Source of the DNA: JAUMBM01 sp964441755
Lineage (GTDB): Bacteria > Bacteroidota > Bacteroidia > Chitinophagales > Saprospiraceae
Assembly: GCA_964441755.1 (NCBI GenBank)
Contig: CAYTVG010000015.1
Span: forward strand, 1-64,000
Direction: 5' to 3'
DNA: 64,000 bases
Under the pieces are notes generated by a model. It was not told the DNA's origin, did not search any database, and worked only from the letters and a program-made list of their open reading frames with translations. Position 1 is the stretch's first letter; the number at the start of each line of letters is the position of its first letter. Made by a program: the position numbers and the translations under genes. Below are positions 16,683 to 24,834 of this stretch, in pieces.

Positions 16683-19600
16683 ATGAAACTTTTCCGACTC
16701 GGACAAAGGGTGGCTGCACTATTGTGTGCGCCCGCGCGCTTGCGCCCATTGTTTAGTTTGTTGTTGCTGCTCTCCATGGGCATGCTGGCAAACGCTCAAC
16801 AACGGGTTGCCGGCTTGGTTACTGATCAATCCAATGGCGAACCGCTGGTAGGGGTGAGCATCCTGGTGAAGGGCAGCAGCAATGGTACGGTTACGGATCT
16901 TGATGGCAGCTACGAGCTCAGCGTAAAAGCCAGCGATGTGCTGGTGTTTAGCTTCATCGGCTATCTTAGCAAGGAGGAGGCTGTCAATGGCCGCTCCGCC
17001 ATCAATGTGGCATTGGCTGCGGACGCAGTCAGCCTTTCAGAGGTGACCGTAACTGCCCTGGGTATCAGCCGTGCCAACAAAGCACTGGGCTATTCCGTAC
17101 AAAAGGTCGATGGAGCCGAACTCGTACAGGCGCGTGAGACCAACCTGGTCAACTCACTGGCCGGCAAAGTGGCAGGTCTGACCATCGTGGGCAATCCATC
17201 CGGTATCGGGGCTTCAGCACGGGTGACTATTCGCGGCGAACGCTCGCTCAACCTCAACAAAAACCAGCCCCTGTTTGTCGTTGACGGTGTACCCATCAGC
17301 AACGAGTTTACAGGTTCATCAGGCAGGAGCAATCAGGAAGCAGACTTTGGCAACGGGGCAGGTTTTGTCAATCCCGATGATATCGCTTCCATTACTGTAC
17401 TCAAAGGTGCCAGTGCTACCGCACTTTATGGCTCAAGAGCCAACAACGGGGTTATCCTCATCACGACCAAGACAGGTCAGGGCTCCAAAGGTCTCGGGAT
17501 CTCTGTCAATTCAACGGTGAGCTTCGAAAGCCCACTGCGCCTGCCAGACTACCAAAATCAGTACGGCCAGGGACTCAACGGGGAGTTCGGTTTTAAAGAT
17601 GGTAATGGTGGTGGTACCCGCGACGGCGTCGACGAAAGCTGGGGCCCTGCCCTCAACGGACAGCTGCTGCCACAGTTTGACTCGCCAACGTCCAATGGAC
17701 TGCGCGCTGCCGACGTAGGCAACCTTTTTACCCAAATCGGTCCTGTCAACCTGGCCGCACAGCTGGCTGCGCGTGGCGAAATTACGCCTACGCCTTTTGT
17801 TGCTAACCCCAACAACATCGCTGACTTCTTCGAGACGGGGGTGACGCAGACGCACAACTTCGCTGTCTCCGGTTCCAATGAGCAGGGCGATTTCCGCGCT
17901 TCCTATACCTATCTCGACCAAACGGGTATCGTACCCAATACGGATTTGAGCCGCAATACATTCTCACTCTCAGGAGGCTATAAGCTCAATGATAAGTTCC
18001 GCGTGAAAGCTGTGATGAACTACATCAACAATGTCAGCGGCAATCGTCCCAACCTGAGCTATGGTACCGAGAATATCATGTATCTTTTCAATTGTTGGTT
18101 TCCGCGCGATATCAATATGGCATCGCTGCGCGATTACTGGCAGGCAGGCCGCGTAGGTCTCAACCAGTTTAACTTCAACTACAACTACCACGACAATCCT
18201 TACTTCAATGTATACGAGAATACCAATTCTCAGGACCTCAACCGCCTCTACGGCAATGTATCGCTCAACTACGATTTTACCAGCTGGCTGAGCCTGATGG
18301 TGCGTACGGGTACGGATGTGAGCAATGATCTGCGTACGCGCCGTCGCGCCTATTCCACGCAGCGCTTTCCCCGCGGCAGCTACCGCGAGGAGAAAATTTT
18401 CTTCTCTGAGACGAACTCTGACTTCCTGTTGAGCATCAATCCCGCCAGCAGGGGTAGCCTGCAGGTCAATGGTGCTGTCGGTGGCAACATGATGCGGCAA
18501 CAGTCCAACTACTCGGATGTATTTGCACCCGAACTGGCAGTTCCGGGGGTTTACAACCTCACCAACTCACGCGTAGCCCTGCAGAGTGCCAACTTCCGCA
18601 GCGAAAAGCGCATCAATAGTTTGTATGCAACTACGCAGTTTGGCTTCAACGACTGGCTGTATCTCGATTTGTCGGGTCGCAACGACTGGTCCAGCACACT
18701 GCCCAGCACATCGCGCAGCTTTTTCTACTACTCTGCCAACCTTGGCGTTGTACTCAGCGAACAGCTGAACCTGTCGCCCAACAGCGCTCTCTCTTTTGCA
18801 AAGTTCCGCCTCGGTATTGCACAGGTAGGTAATGATACCGATCCTTTTCAGCTGGCAGCCGTGTTCAATCCCGGTACGCCGGTCAATGGCAATCCGGTGT
18901 TCTCGGAGGCATCTGTACTGCCCAATGCTGACCTTAAGCCAGAGATCAGCTCCTCTGTGGAAACAGGCCTGGACCTGCGCTTTTTCCGCAATCGCGTAGG
19001 GCTCGACCTTACGTATTACAATACGCGCTCTAAAAACCAAATTCTGGGTATCCCGCTGTCCAATACGACAGGTTACTCACAACGCCTTATCAACGCAGGA
19101 CTTATCCGTAACAATGGTTTTGAAGTGAGCCTGAATGTAAGGCCGGTCGAGACGCAGCACTTCAGCTGGGATGTCACGGTCAACTGGTCTGCCAACCGCT
19201 CAGAAGTTGAAGAGCTGTACACAGATCCCGTGTCTGGTCAGGTGATCGAAAATTATGTGATGGGGAGCCGCTATATTACGGTCGAGGCACGTGTAGGCGA
19301 ACGCATGGGTAATATGTACGGAATCGGTTTTGCACGTGTGCAAAATACCGACCCCAATGCACCTTATTACGATGCTACAGGTGAATTTGTAGGCCAGGTG
19401 GTGTTTAATGCTACCGGCAAGCCGATTGCTACTACCAACCGCGTTCTGCTGGGCAACTACAACCCGGACTGGCTGGCGGGCATCAACAACAGCTTCCGCT
19501 ACAAAAACTTGAGCCTGAGCTTCCTGTTCGATATTCGCAGCGGTGGACAGGTGTATTCACACACCCAGACGGTGGGCAGAGAAGGTGGTATCATTGCCGA

Positions 19601-20027
19601 AACGCTCGAGGGTCGGGCCAATGGCTATGACCTCAGCCTGGAAGGCAATGGTGTGATTGGTGAAGGTGTCGTGCAGCAAGCCGATGGGACCTTTAAGCCC
19701 AATGCTGTCAAGCTGAGTGCCCGCGAATGGCACACATCCCTCACGCTGGGCCGCCGCCTCGTGGAGCCAATGATTTATGACGCTTCGTTTATTAAGCTGC
19801 GCGAACTCCGCCTTGGATATACCCTGCCCAACAAGTGGTTGGGTAAAGCACCTGTGCGCGATATCCGCCTCAGCATTGTGGGTCGCAACCTGGCATTGTG
19901 GACGGATGTACCGCACATCGACCCCGAAACAGCCTCAACGGCAGGCGGTACCATCATTCCGGGCGTAGAGTCCGTTGCTATCCCTTCTGTACGCAGCTGG
20001 GGTATGAATCTTAACTTCAATTTCTAA
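16683..20027 (+). CDS. susC-like: SusC/RagA-family TonB-dependent transporter, phosphonate locus
   Basis: The 1114-residue outer membrane transporter has a long signal region (1 to about 39) and a carboxypeptidase-regulatory-like domain (about 42-125, VAGLVTDQSNGEPLVGVSI). A SusC motif (EVTVTALGISRANKALGYS) and a plug domain ending in ASATALYGSRANNGVILITTK follow. The barrel ends in RSWGMNLNFNF. It is followed 11 bp later by its SusD partner. It lies between the FAD oxidoreductase and the PhnZ-like gene, all on the plus strand. A glycan or lipid carrying aminoethylphosphonate is therefore a plausible cargo, but that is inferred from context only. Confidence 0.93.
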   Translation: MKLFRLGQRVAALLCAPARLRPLFSLLLLLSMGMLANAQQRVAGLVTDQSNGEPLVGVSILVKGSSNGTVTDLDGSYELSVKASDVLVFSFIGYLSKEEAVNGRSAINVALAADAVSLSEVTVTALGISRANKALGYSVQKVDGAELVQARETNLVNSLAGKVAGLTIVGNPSGIGASARVTIRGERSLNLNKNQPLFVVDGVPISNEFTGSSGRSNQEADFGNGAGFVNPDDIASITVLKGASATALYGSRANNGVILITTKTGQGSKGLGISVNSTVSFESPLRLPDYQNQYGQGLNGEFGFKDGNGGGTRDGVDESWGPALNGQLLPQFDSPTSNGLRAADVGNLFTQIGPVNLAAQLAARGEITPTPFVANPNNIADFFETGVTQTHNFAVSGSNEQGDFRASYTYLDQTGIVPNTDLSRNTFSLSGGYKLNDKFRVKAVMNYINNVSGNRPNLSYGTENIMYLFNCWFPRDINMASLRDYWQAGRVGLNQFNFNYNYHDNPYFNVYENTNSQDLNRLYGNVSLNYDFTSWLSLMVRTGTDVSNDLRTRRRAYSTQRFPRGSYREEKIFFSETNSDFLLSINPASRGSLQVNGAVGGNMMRQQSNYSDVFAPELAVPGVYNLTNSRVALQSANFRSEKRINSLYATTQFGFNDWLYLDLSGRNDWSSTLPSTSRSFFYYSANLGVVLSEQLNLSPNSALSFAKFRLGIAQVGNDTDPFQLAAVFNPGTPVNGNPVFSEASVLPNADLKPEISSSVETGLDLRFFRNRVGLDLTYYNTRSKNQILGIPLSNTTGYSQRLINAGLIRNNGFEVSLNVRPVETQHFSWDVTVNWSANRSEVEELYTDPVSGQVIENYVMGSRYITVEARVGERMGNMYGIGFARVQNTDPNAPYYDATGEFVGQVVFNATGKPIATTNRVLLGNYNPDWLAGINNSFRYKNLSLSFLFDIRSGGQVYSHTQTVGREGGIIAETLEGRANGYDLSLEGNGVIGEGVVQQADGTFKPNAVKLSAREWHTSLTLGRRLVEPMIYDASFIKLRELRLGYTLPNKWLGKAPVRDIRLSIVGRNLALWTDVPHIDPETASTAGGTIIPGVESVAIPSVRSWGMNLNFNF

Positions 20028-20038
20028 TAAGCAGCTAT

Positions 20039-21508
20039 ATGAAAAGCATACTTTTCAAGTCTATATTGTTCGTCAGCCTGCTCTTCATCGTGCCGGCCTG
20101 TACGTCCGAATTTGACGAGATCAATACCAACCCCAACGCTCCTGTAAGCGTTCCTCCTTCACTACTGTTGCCGCGTATTCAGGCTAGTGTGATGAACACG
20201 GTGATGGGCGAATCCTGGGGGATTGGCAATATCGTTATCCAGCAGACAGCCAAAAATCAGTTTGTCAACGAAGACCGCTACCTGTGGGGTGAAATCAATG
20301 GCATCTGGAATTCAGTCTACGGCAATGCCCGTGACCTGAAAATCATCATCGATCAGTCGACTATCACCGGCGAAAACAACTATAAGGGCATTGCGCTGGT
20401 GATGCGCAGCTGGATGTTTTCGTTGGCTACGGACGCCTATGGTGACGTACCTTACAGTGAGGCCATTCGTGCTAAGGAAGGCTTCAACCTGCCACGCTAC
20501 GACAGTCAGGAGGCAATTTATGACGGCATACTGGCCGAACTTGAGCAGGCCAACAGCCTGCTGGGCTCCAGTGGGGAAGTAGTTGCCGGTGACCAGATTT
20601 TCGGCGGCAATATTCAAAGCTGGAAAAAGCTGGCCAATTCGCTGCGTATCCGCGCGCTGATGCGCATTTCGCGCAAGCGCGATGTGGGCCCGCAAATACA
20701 GGCAATTCTCGACAATCCTGCACAGACACCGGTGTTTACATCCGATGATGACAGCGCCCTGTACCGCTATCGCGCGGCCTCTCCCGACCAGTTCCCGCTG
20801 CACACAGCGCGTATCGGCTCTTTCAACGAGTTTCGGGCATCCAAAACCCTGCTCGACCAGCTGGTTGCCTACAACGATCCGCGACTGTCTGTATTTTTCA
20901 GGCCAACACCTGAAACGGAGGGTACAAGCAGCCCGGTCTATGCAGGACTTCCCAATGGCCTGAGTGACGTAGATGCCCTCACGTACAACGGTGGACCTCA
21001 GTTCCAGTCACGCGTGAGCGCTTTTTTCTTTGAAAATGCAGTGACAACCGATGGCCTCAACATTGCCAAAGGGGTGATTATGACGTATGCAGAACTGCAG
21101 TTTTTGCTGGCCGAAGCTGCTGAAAAGGGCTTGATCAGCGGGGATGCTGCTGCTTACTACGCCAATGGTATCAACGGTTCTTTTGCTTACTACAATCTCA
21201 GCACTCCTGCCGATTATATCAGCCAGGCAGCAGTAGCTTACACGGGCAGCCAGCAGGAAAAGCTGGTGAAGATCGGTACACAGAAGTGGATCAGCCTGTT
21301 TTATCAAGGTATGGAAGCATGGTTTGACTGGCGCAGAACGGGCATTCCTGCCCTCGTACCTGGCCCCAGCAACCAAAACGACAACCAGATACCCGTACGC
21401 TTTACGTATCCTATCAGCGAGCAGGCACTTAATGCGACTAATCGCGAGGAAGCTATCGCCCGACAAGGAGCTGATAACATCAATACAAAGATGTGGCACC
21501 TGAAGTAA
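20039..21508 (+). CDS. susD-like: SusD-like nutrient-binding lipoprotein (SusD/RagB type 2), phosphonate locus
   Basis: The 489-residue lipoprotein has lipobox cysteine Cys21 (LFIVPAC) followed by TSEFDEINTNPNAP. That start and the helix patterns (SWMFSLATDAYGDVPYSEA; WISLFYQGMEAWFDWRRTG) are typical of the SusD-homologue group that pairs with long RagA-type SusCs. It would act as the lid of the SusC channel and bind the imported ligand. It is 11 bp downstream of susC and thus the same operon. It differs from the SusD at 3720 in length and lacks the inserted module, so the two pairs serve different substrates. Confidence 0.92.
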   Translation: MKSILFKSILFVSLLFIVPACTSEFDEINTNPNAPVSVPPSLLLPRIQASVMNTVMGESWGIGNIVIQQTAKNQFVNEDRYLWGEINGIWNSVYGNARDLKIIIDQSTITGENNYKGIALVMRSWMFSLATDAYGDVPYSEAIRAKEGFNLPRYDSQEAIYDGILAELEQANSLLGSSGEVVAGDQIFGGNIQSWKKLANSLRIRALMRISRKRDVGPQIQAILDNPAQTPVFTSDDDSALYRYRAASPDQFPLHTARIGSFNEFRASKTLLDQLVAYNDPRLSVFFRPTPETEGTSSPVYAGLPNGLSDVDALTYNGGPQFQSRVSAFFFENAVTTDGLNIAKGVIMTYAELQFLLAEAAEKGLISGDAAAYYANGINGSFAYYNLSTPADYISQAAVAYTGSQQEKLVKIGTQKWISLFYQGMEAWFDWRRTGIPALVPGPSNQNDNQIPVRFTYPISEQALNATNREEAIARQGADNINTKMWHLK

Positions 21509-21547
21509 TAATGTGTTGTTTTGGTTTCATTGTTTAGGTCATTTGCC

Positions 21548-21577
21548 ACCGGCAGCGGCTGTAAGGCCGCTGCCGGT
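21548..21577 (+). terminator. Hairpin between susD and phnZ-like gene
   Basis: A perfect 12-bp stem (ACCGGCAGCGGC / GCCGCTGCCGGT) with a 6-nt loop is followed by TCTTCAT, a weak T tract. It may act as an attenuator that lets some transcripts reach the PhnZ-like gene. Confidence 0.55.
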
Positions 21578-21630
21578 TCTTCATCACCTCCTCTCTCAAC
21601 AGTGCTTGTAACTGACGACAGGGGTTTACC

Positions 21631-22191
21631 ATGGTCAAGATGCATTCTTCTATTGCTGTTATCGCAGCGTTGTTTGCCTCCAAAGGCGGCGATCACTATG
21701 GAGAGGATATGACGCAACTGGAACACGCCCTGCAGTGTGCACAGCTTGCTGCAGAGGAAGGTTTTGATCAGGAAACGATTGCCGCTGCGCTCCTGCATGA
21801 TGTCGGTCACCTGCTGGACCGCACTGCTGCCACAGATATGGGAGGCTGGGGGCATATTGCGCACGAAATCGCAGGCGCTGCTTTTTTGCGCCAAGCAGGC
21901 TTTGGCGAAAAAATTGTGGCGCTGGTGGAGGGACATGTGGCGGCCAAGCGCTATCTGACAGCAACTGACGCCGCTTATTATCAGCAACTTTCTGAGGCCA
22001 GTAAGCAAACGCTGCACTATCAGGGGGGACCTATGAGCGCAGCCGAAATGGCTGCTTTTGAGCAAAATCCTTATTTCGATGCCTGCATCAGGCTTCGCAG
22101 GTGGGATGATATGGCTAAAATCCCGGATTTTTTACCTGCTAAGTTCGACGATTACCTGCAGCTGCTCAATTTGGTGCTGAACGCAGCATAA
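21631..22191 (+). CDS. phnZ: PhnZ-like HD-domain phosphonate oxygenase
   Basis: This 186-residue protein has the phosphonate-degradation HD-oxygenase pattern (TIGR03276 type): HYGEDMTQLEHALQ at 22-35, LLHDVGH at 54-60 (HD pair His56-Asp57), AHE at 77-79, GHVAAKRYLTATD at 101-113, QGGPMS at 131-136, and RRWDDMAK near 155-162 with the last metal-ligand Asp. PhnZ is a mixed-valence diiron enzyme that cleaves 2-amino-1-hydroxyethylphosphonate to glycine and phosphate. HVAAKRYL supplies the lysine that binds the phosphonate. No PhnY hydroxylase is in the window, so hydroxylated substrate would have to be imported or made elsewhere. The gene follows susCD by 122 bp. Confidence 0.88.
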   Translation: MVKMHSSIAVIAALFASKGGDHYGEDMTQLEHALQCAQLAAEEGFDQETIAAALLHDVGHLLDRTAATDMGGWGHIAHEIAGAAFLRQAGFGEKIVALVEGHVAAKRYLTATDAAYYQQLSEASKQTLHYQGGPMSAAEMAAFEQNPYFDACIRLRRWDDMAKIPDFLPAKFDDYLQLLNLVLNAA

Positions 22192-22194
22192 ATA

Positions 22195-22842
22195 CTACAA
22201 CCAATTGAGCCGGATATTGTCAATTTTCAGTTTCTTCATTTTCTCGTTGAGCTGGGCTACCAGCAGATCGTGACCTTCGATTTTGGTCTCATGCGTCTCC
22301 ACGACGATCAGGTCAACTTTTTTGTAGGTGCCCTTGTCAATCAGGCTGTGCAAAATTTCTATCTCGGCACCTTCTACATCGATTTTCAGGAGATTGACGC
22401 GCCGCCCCAGCTTTCGGATGAAATACTCAAGATCGATGGCATCTACTTCTACCTGGCTCTCGTCTTTGACGTTTTTCTTTTGTTTGAGCAAGGAGGAGCT
22501 GACCGTGAAATCCATCTCATCGCCCGTGCGGTCTTTGTGGAAGTAGATGGGCAGCTTCTTGTCTTCCGTCCATACAGCCTGTTGAAAGAGCTGCAGCCTG
22601 GGGTGTTGCCCGAAGCGGGCGGTGAGGGCAGCGTAGGCCAGTGGGTCGGGTTCAAAAGCGTAGACGGTACCGCCGGTCGCTAAAAAACGGGCGGTAATGT
22701 CTCCGATATTGGCCCCGCAATCGATCAGCACAGCTTCTTCTCCCAGGCCGGCCAGCAGCGGGCGTAGTTTTAGGTTGGTCAGGGCAGTGGCAGCACGGTT
22801 CAATATCCAACGCTTCAGTTGGGCGTACTTGTAGCGAGTCAT
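22195..22842 (-). CDS. FkbM-family methyltransferase
   Basis: This 215-residue Rossmann-fold SAM methyltransferase has motif I VLIDCGANIGDITARF, VYAFEPDPLAYAAL for the ribose-binding acidic residue, and the FkbM hallmark LLKIDVEGAEIEIL. A typical late segment, DLIVVETHE, follows. Such enzymes O-methylate sugars or other surface and secondary metabolites; the acceptor is unknown. It converges on the PhnZ-like gene with only 3 bp between the stops. Divergent palindromes lie upstream of its start. Confidence 0.85.
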   Translation of the reverse strand: MTRYKYAQLKRWILNRAATALTNLKLRPLLAGLGEEAVLIDCGANIGDITARFLATGGTVYAFEPDPLAYAALTARFGQHPRLQLFQQAVWTEDKKLPIYFHKDRTGDEMDFTVSSSLLKQKKNVKDESQVEVDAIDLEYFIRKLGRRVNLLKIDVEGAEIEILHSLIDKGTYKKVDLIVVETHETKIEGHDLLVAQLNEKMKKLKIDNIRLNWL

Positions 22843-22934
22843 ACAGCAGAGTTGAGACGATCATTTGCCCCTGAAGTAATGCATGGCAGGGACATTTTCT
22901 GCGGTAAAAATAGCAATCCTTTTGGTTTGGGAAT

Positions 22935-23078
22935 CTCAATTGTTGCATTTTGCCGCCTTAGGCAGCAAAATGCAACAATTGAGATGGGCCTGCAGGCGCT
23001 GCACCGGCTACAGGCCGCGCAGCGCCTGCAGAAATATCCACACTGCTTTTGGCGGCTTTAGCCGCCAAAAGCAGTGTG
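22935..23078. repeat. Three large palindromes in a divergent intergenic gap
   Basis: Hairpin 1 (22935-22983) has 23-bp arms with one mismatch and a TTA loop. Hairpin 2 (22990-23031) has 13-bp arms CTGCAGGCGCTGC / GCAGCGCCTGCAG. Hairpin 3 (23039-23078) has 18-bp perfect arms with the TTTTGGCGGC / GCCGCCAAAA core. Both flanking genes start here and read outwards, so these cannot be terminators of the adjacent genes. The rest of the 354-bp gap (23079-23196) is AT-rich and probably holds the isocitrate dehydrogenase promoter. Confidence 0.8.
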
Positions 23079-23196
23079 AGAGCTTGGCTGTGAGTATATT
23101 TCATAAAAATAGTTTATGGATAGGTTTAAAAATATAAATAAATATATATTAGTAAGAATACAGAATTTTGCGTCATCTTAACAAACCAAATAATCA

Positions 23197-24633
23197 ATGA
23201 ATAGAATTACAGTCGCAAAAGGAGATGGCATAGGGCCGGAAATCATGGACGCTACCCTCGCCATCATCAAGGCTGCCGGTGCCCGGATAGAAATTGATGA
23301 AATCGAAGTGGGTGAAAAGGTCTATCTGGCGGGCAATACTGCAGGTATTGCTAAGGAATCGTGGGATGTAATCCGTCGCAACAAGGTTTTTCTCAAGGCG
23401 CCTATCACGACGCCCCAGGGCGGAGGCTACAAGAGCCTGAACGTAACTACGCGCAAATTTTTGGGTCTGTATGCGAATATTCGTCCTTGCATGAGTCTGC
23501 ATCCCTTCGTGAAGACCAAGCACCCGGAGATGGATATTGTGATTGTGCGGGAGAATGAGGAGGATCTGTATGCGGGCATCGAGCACCAGCAGACCGATGA
23601 GGTAGTGCAGTGTCTGAAGCTGATCAGCCGCCCGGGTTGTGAAAAGATTGTGCGCTATGCTTTTGAATATGCTAAGCAATATGGCCGTAAGAAGGTAACC
23701 TGCTTTACGAAGGATAATATTATGAAGCAGACCGACGGTCTGTTTCACCAGGTGTTTGACGAGATTGCACGGGAGTATCCCGAGATAGAAAATGAGCACT
23801 GGATCATCGACATCGGAGCGGCTAAGATGGCTGACACGCCTGAGGCTTTCGACGTGATTGTGATGCCCAACCTGTACGGAGATGTACTGAGCGATGTGGC
23901 GGCACAAATCGCCGGTTCGGTAGGTTTGGCGGGTTCTGCCAACATAGGTGAGGAGTGTGCCATGTTCGAAGCTATCCATGGGTCTGCCCCTCGTCGTGCG
24001 GGTCAAAATATGGCCAATCCATCGGGCCTGCTGCAGGGAGCCATTCTGATGCTCAACCACCTTGGTCAGACCGAGGTAGCCGAGAAGGTGCAGAATGCCT
24101 GGCTGAAGACCATCGAAGACGGCATTCATACGTACGATATCTACAAGGAAGGGGTGAGCAAGCAGAAGGTAGGTACCCGCGAATTTGCAGAGGCGGTCAT
24201 CAGCAACCTCGGGCAGCGTCCTTCGCAGCTCAAGGAGGTCAGCTATGCCAACGGCACGACCCTCAATCTGCCCAAATACCAGCGCAAGCCGGCTGCTGCC
24301 AAGGAGTTGCAGGGTGTTGATTTGTTTGTCCACTGGCGCGGGGAAAGTCCTGACGAGCTCGCAGGAGTGGTTCAAAAGCTCAACAACGAGCGGGTACAGC
24401 TCAACATGATCACCAACCGGGGTATCAAAGTATGGCCCGAAGGATTTCCGGAGACTTTCTGTACCGATCACTGGCGCTGCCGCTTCAAGCCTGTCGAAGG
24501 TGCGCAAATCAGCAAGCAGGATATCATCGACCTGCTGGCGGGTGCACTGGGGCAGTCGATCGACGTAGTCAAGACAGAGAATCTGTACGCGTTTGACGGC
24601 AAGCCTGCTTTCTCTCTCGGGCAAGGGCAGTAA
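23197..24633 (+). CDS. icd: NADP-dependent isocitrate dehydrogenase, Thermus-like long form
   Basis: This TCA-cycle enzyme converts isocitrate to 2-oxoglutarate. GDGIGPEIM lies near the N-terminus. The substrate site is in TPQGGGYKSLNVTTRK and IRPCMSLHPF, the metal site in NLYGDVLSDVAAQ, and the coenzyme segment is EAIHGSAPRRAGQNMANPSG. At 478 residues it exceeds the usual 330-420 of this family. The extra C-terminal part (about residues 350-478, starting near GVDLFVHWRGESPDEL) matches the regulatory-like extension of Thermus-type enzymes. It stands alone, with palindromes on both sides. Confidence 0.92.
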   Translation: MNRITVAKGDGIGPEIMDATLAIIKAAGARIEIDEIEVGEKVYLAGNTAGIAKESWDVIRRNKVFLKAPITTPQGGGYKSLNVTTRKFLGLYANIRPCMSLHPFVKTKHPEMDIVIVRENEEDLYAGIEHQQTDEVVQCLKLISRPGCEKIVRYAFEYAKQYGRKKVTCFTKDNIMKQTDGLFHQVFDEIAREYPEIENEHWIIDIGAAKMADTPEAFDVIVMPNLYGDVLSDVAAQIAGSVGLAGSANIGEECAMFEAIHGSAPRRAGQNMANPSGLLQGAILMLNHLGQTEVAEKVQNAWLKTIEDGIHTYDIYKEGVSKQKVGTREFAEAVISNLGQRPSQLKEVSYANGTTLNLPKYQRKPAAAKELQGVDLFVHWRGESPDELAGVVQKLNNERVQLNMITNRGIKVWPEGFPETFCTDHWRCRFKPVEGAQISKQDIIDLLAGALGQSIDVVKTENLYAFDGKPAFSLGQGQ

Positions 24634-24637
24634 GGAG

Positions 24638-24724
24638 TTGGTATTTTTTTAATTTTTGAAAAAAATCAAAAAAATACCAACAGATACAACGGTTTTCTTG
24701 CCGCTGCAGCGGCAAAAAAAAACC
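24638..24724. terminator. Bidirectional paired hairpins, icd/DUF5916
   Basis: Hairpin 1 (24638-24681) has A/T-rich 21-bp arms around GAA with one wobble pair. Hairpin 2 (24691-24724) has the core TTGCCGC / GCGGCAA. They lie between convergent genes and can terminate both. Confidence 0.75.
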
Positions 24725-24834
24725 ATGAGACCCTCTTGGAAAGATGTTTTTATTGATGAATAGTATTAACAAGCAGAGGCTGTTCAGCACCCCTCAGGTG
24801 CCGGAGCAGCCTTTCTTTTTGGGCGCCAGCCCCG

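Noticed and set aside
23194..24624. 476-codon open frame antisense to isocitrate dehydrogenase
   Set aside because: It mirrors a clearly recognised gene almost end to end; its translation has no family pattern. Long antisense frames are expected at this GC.
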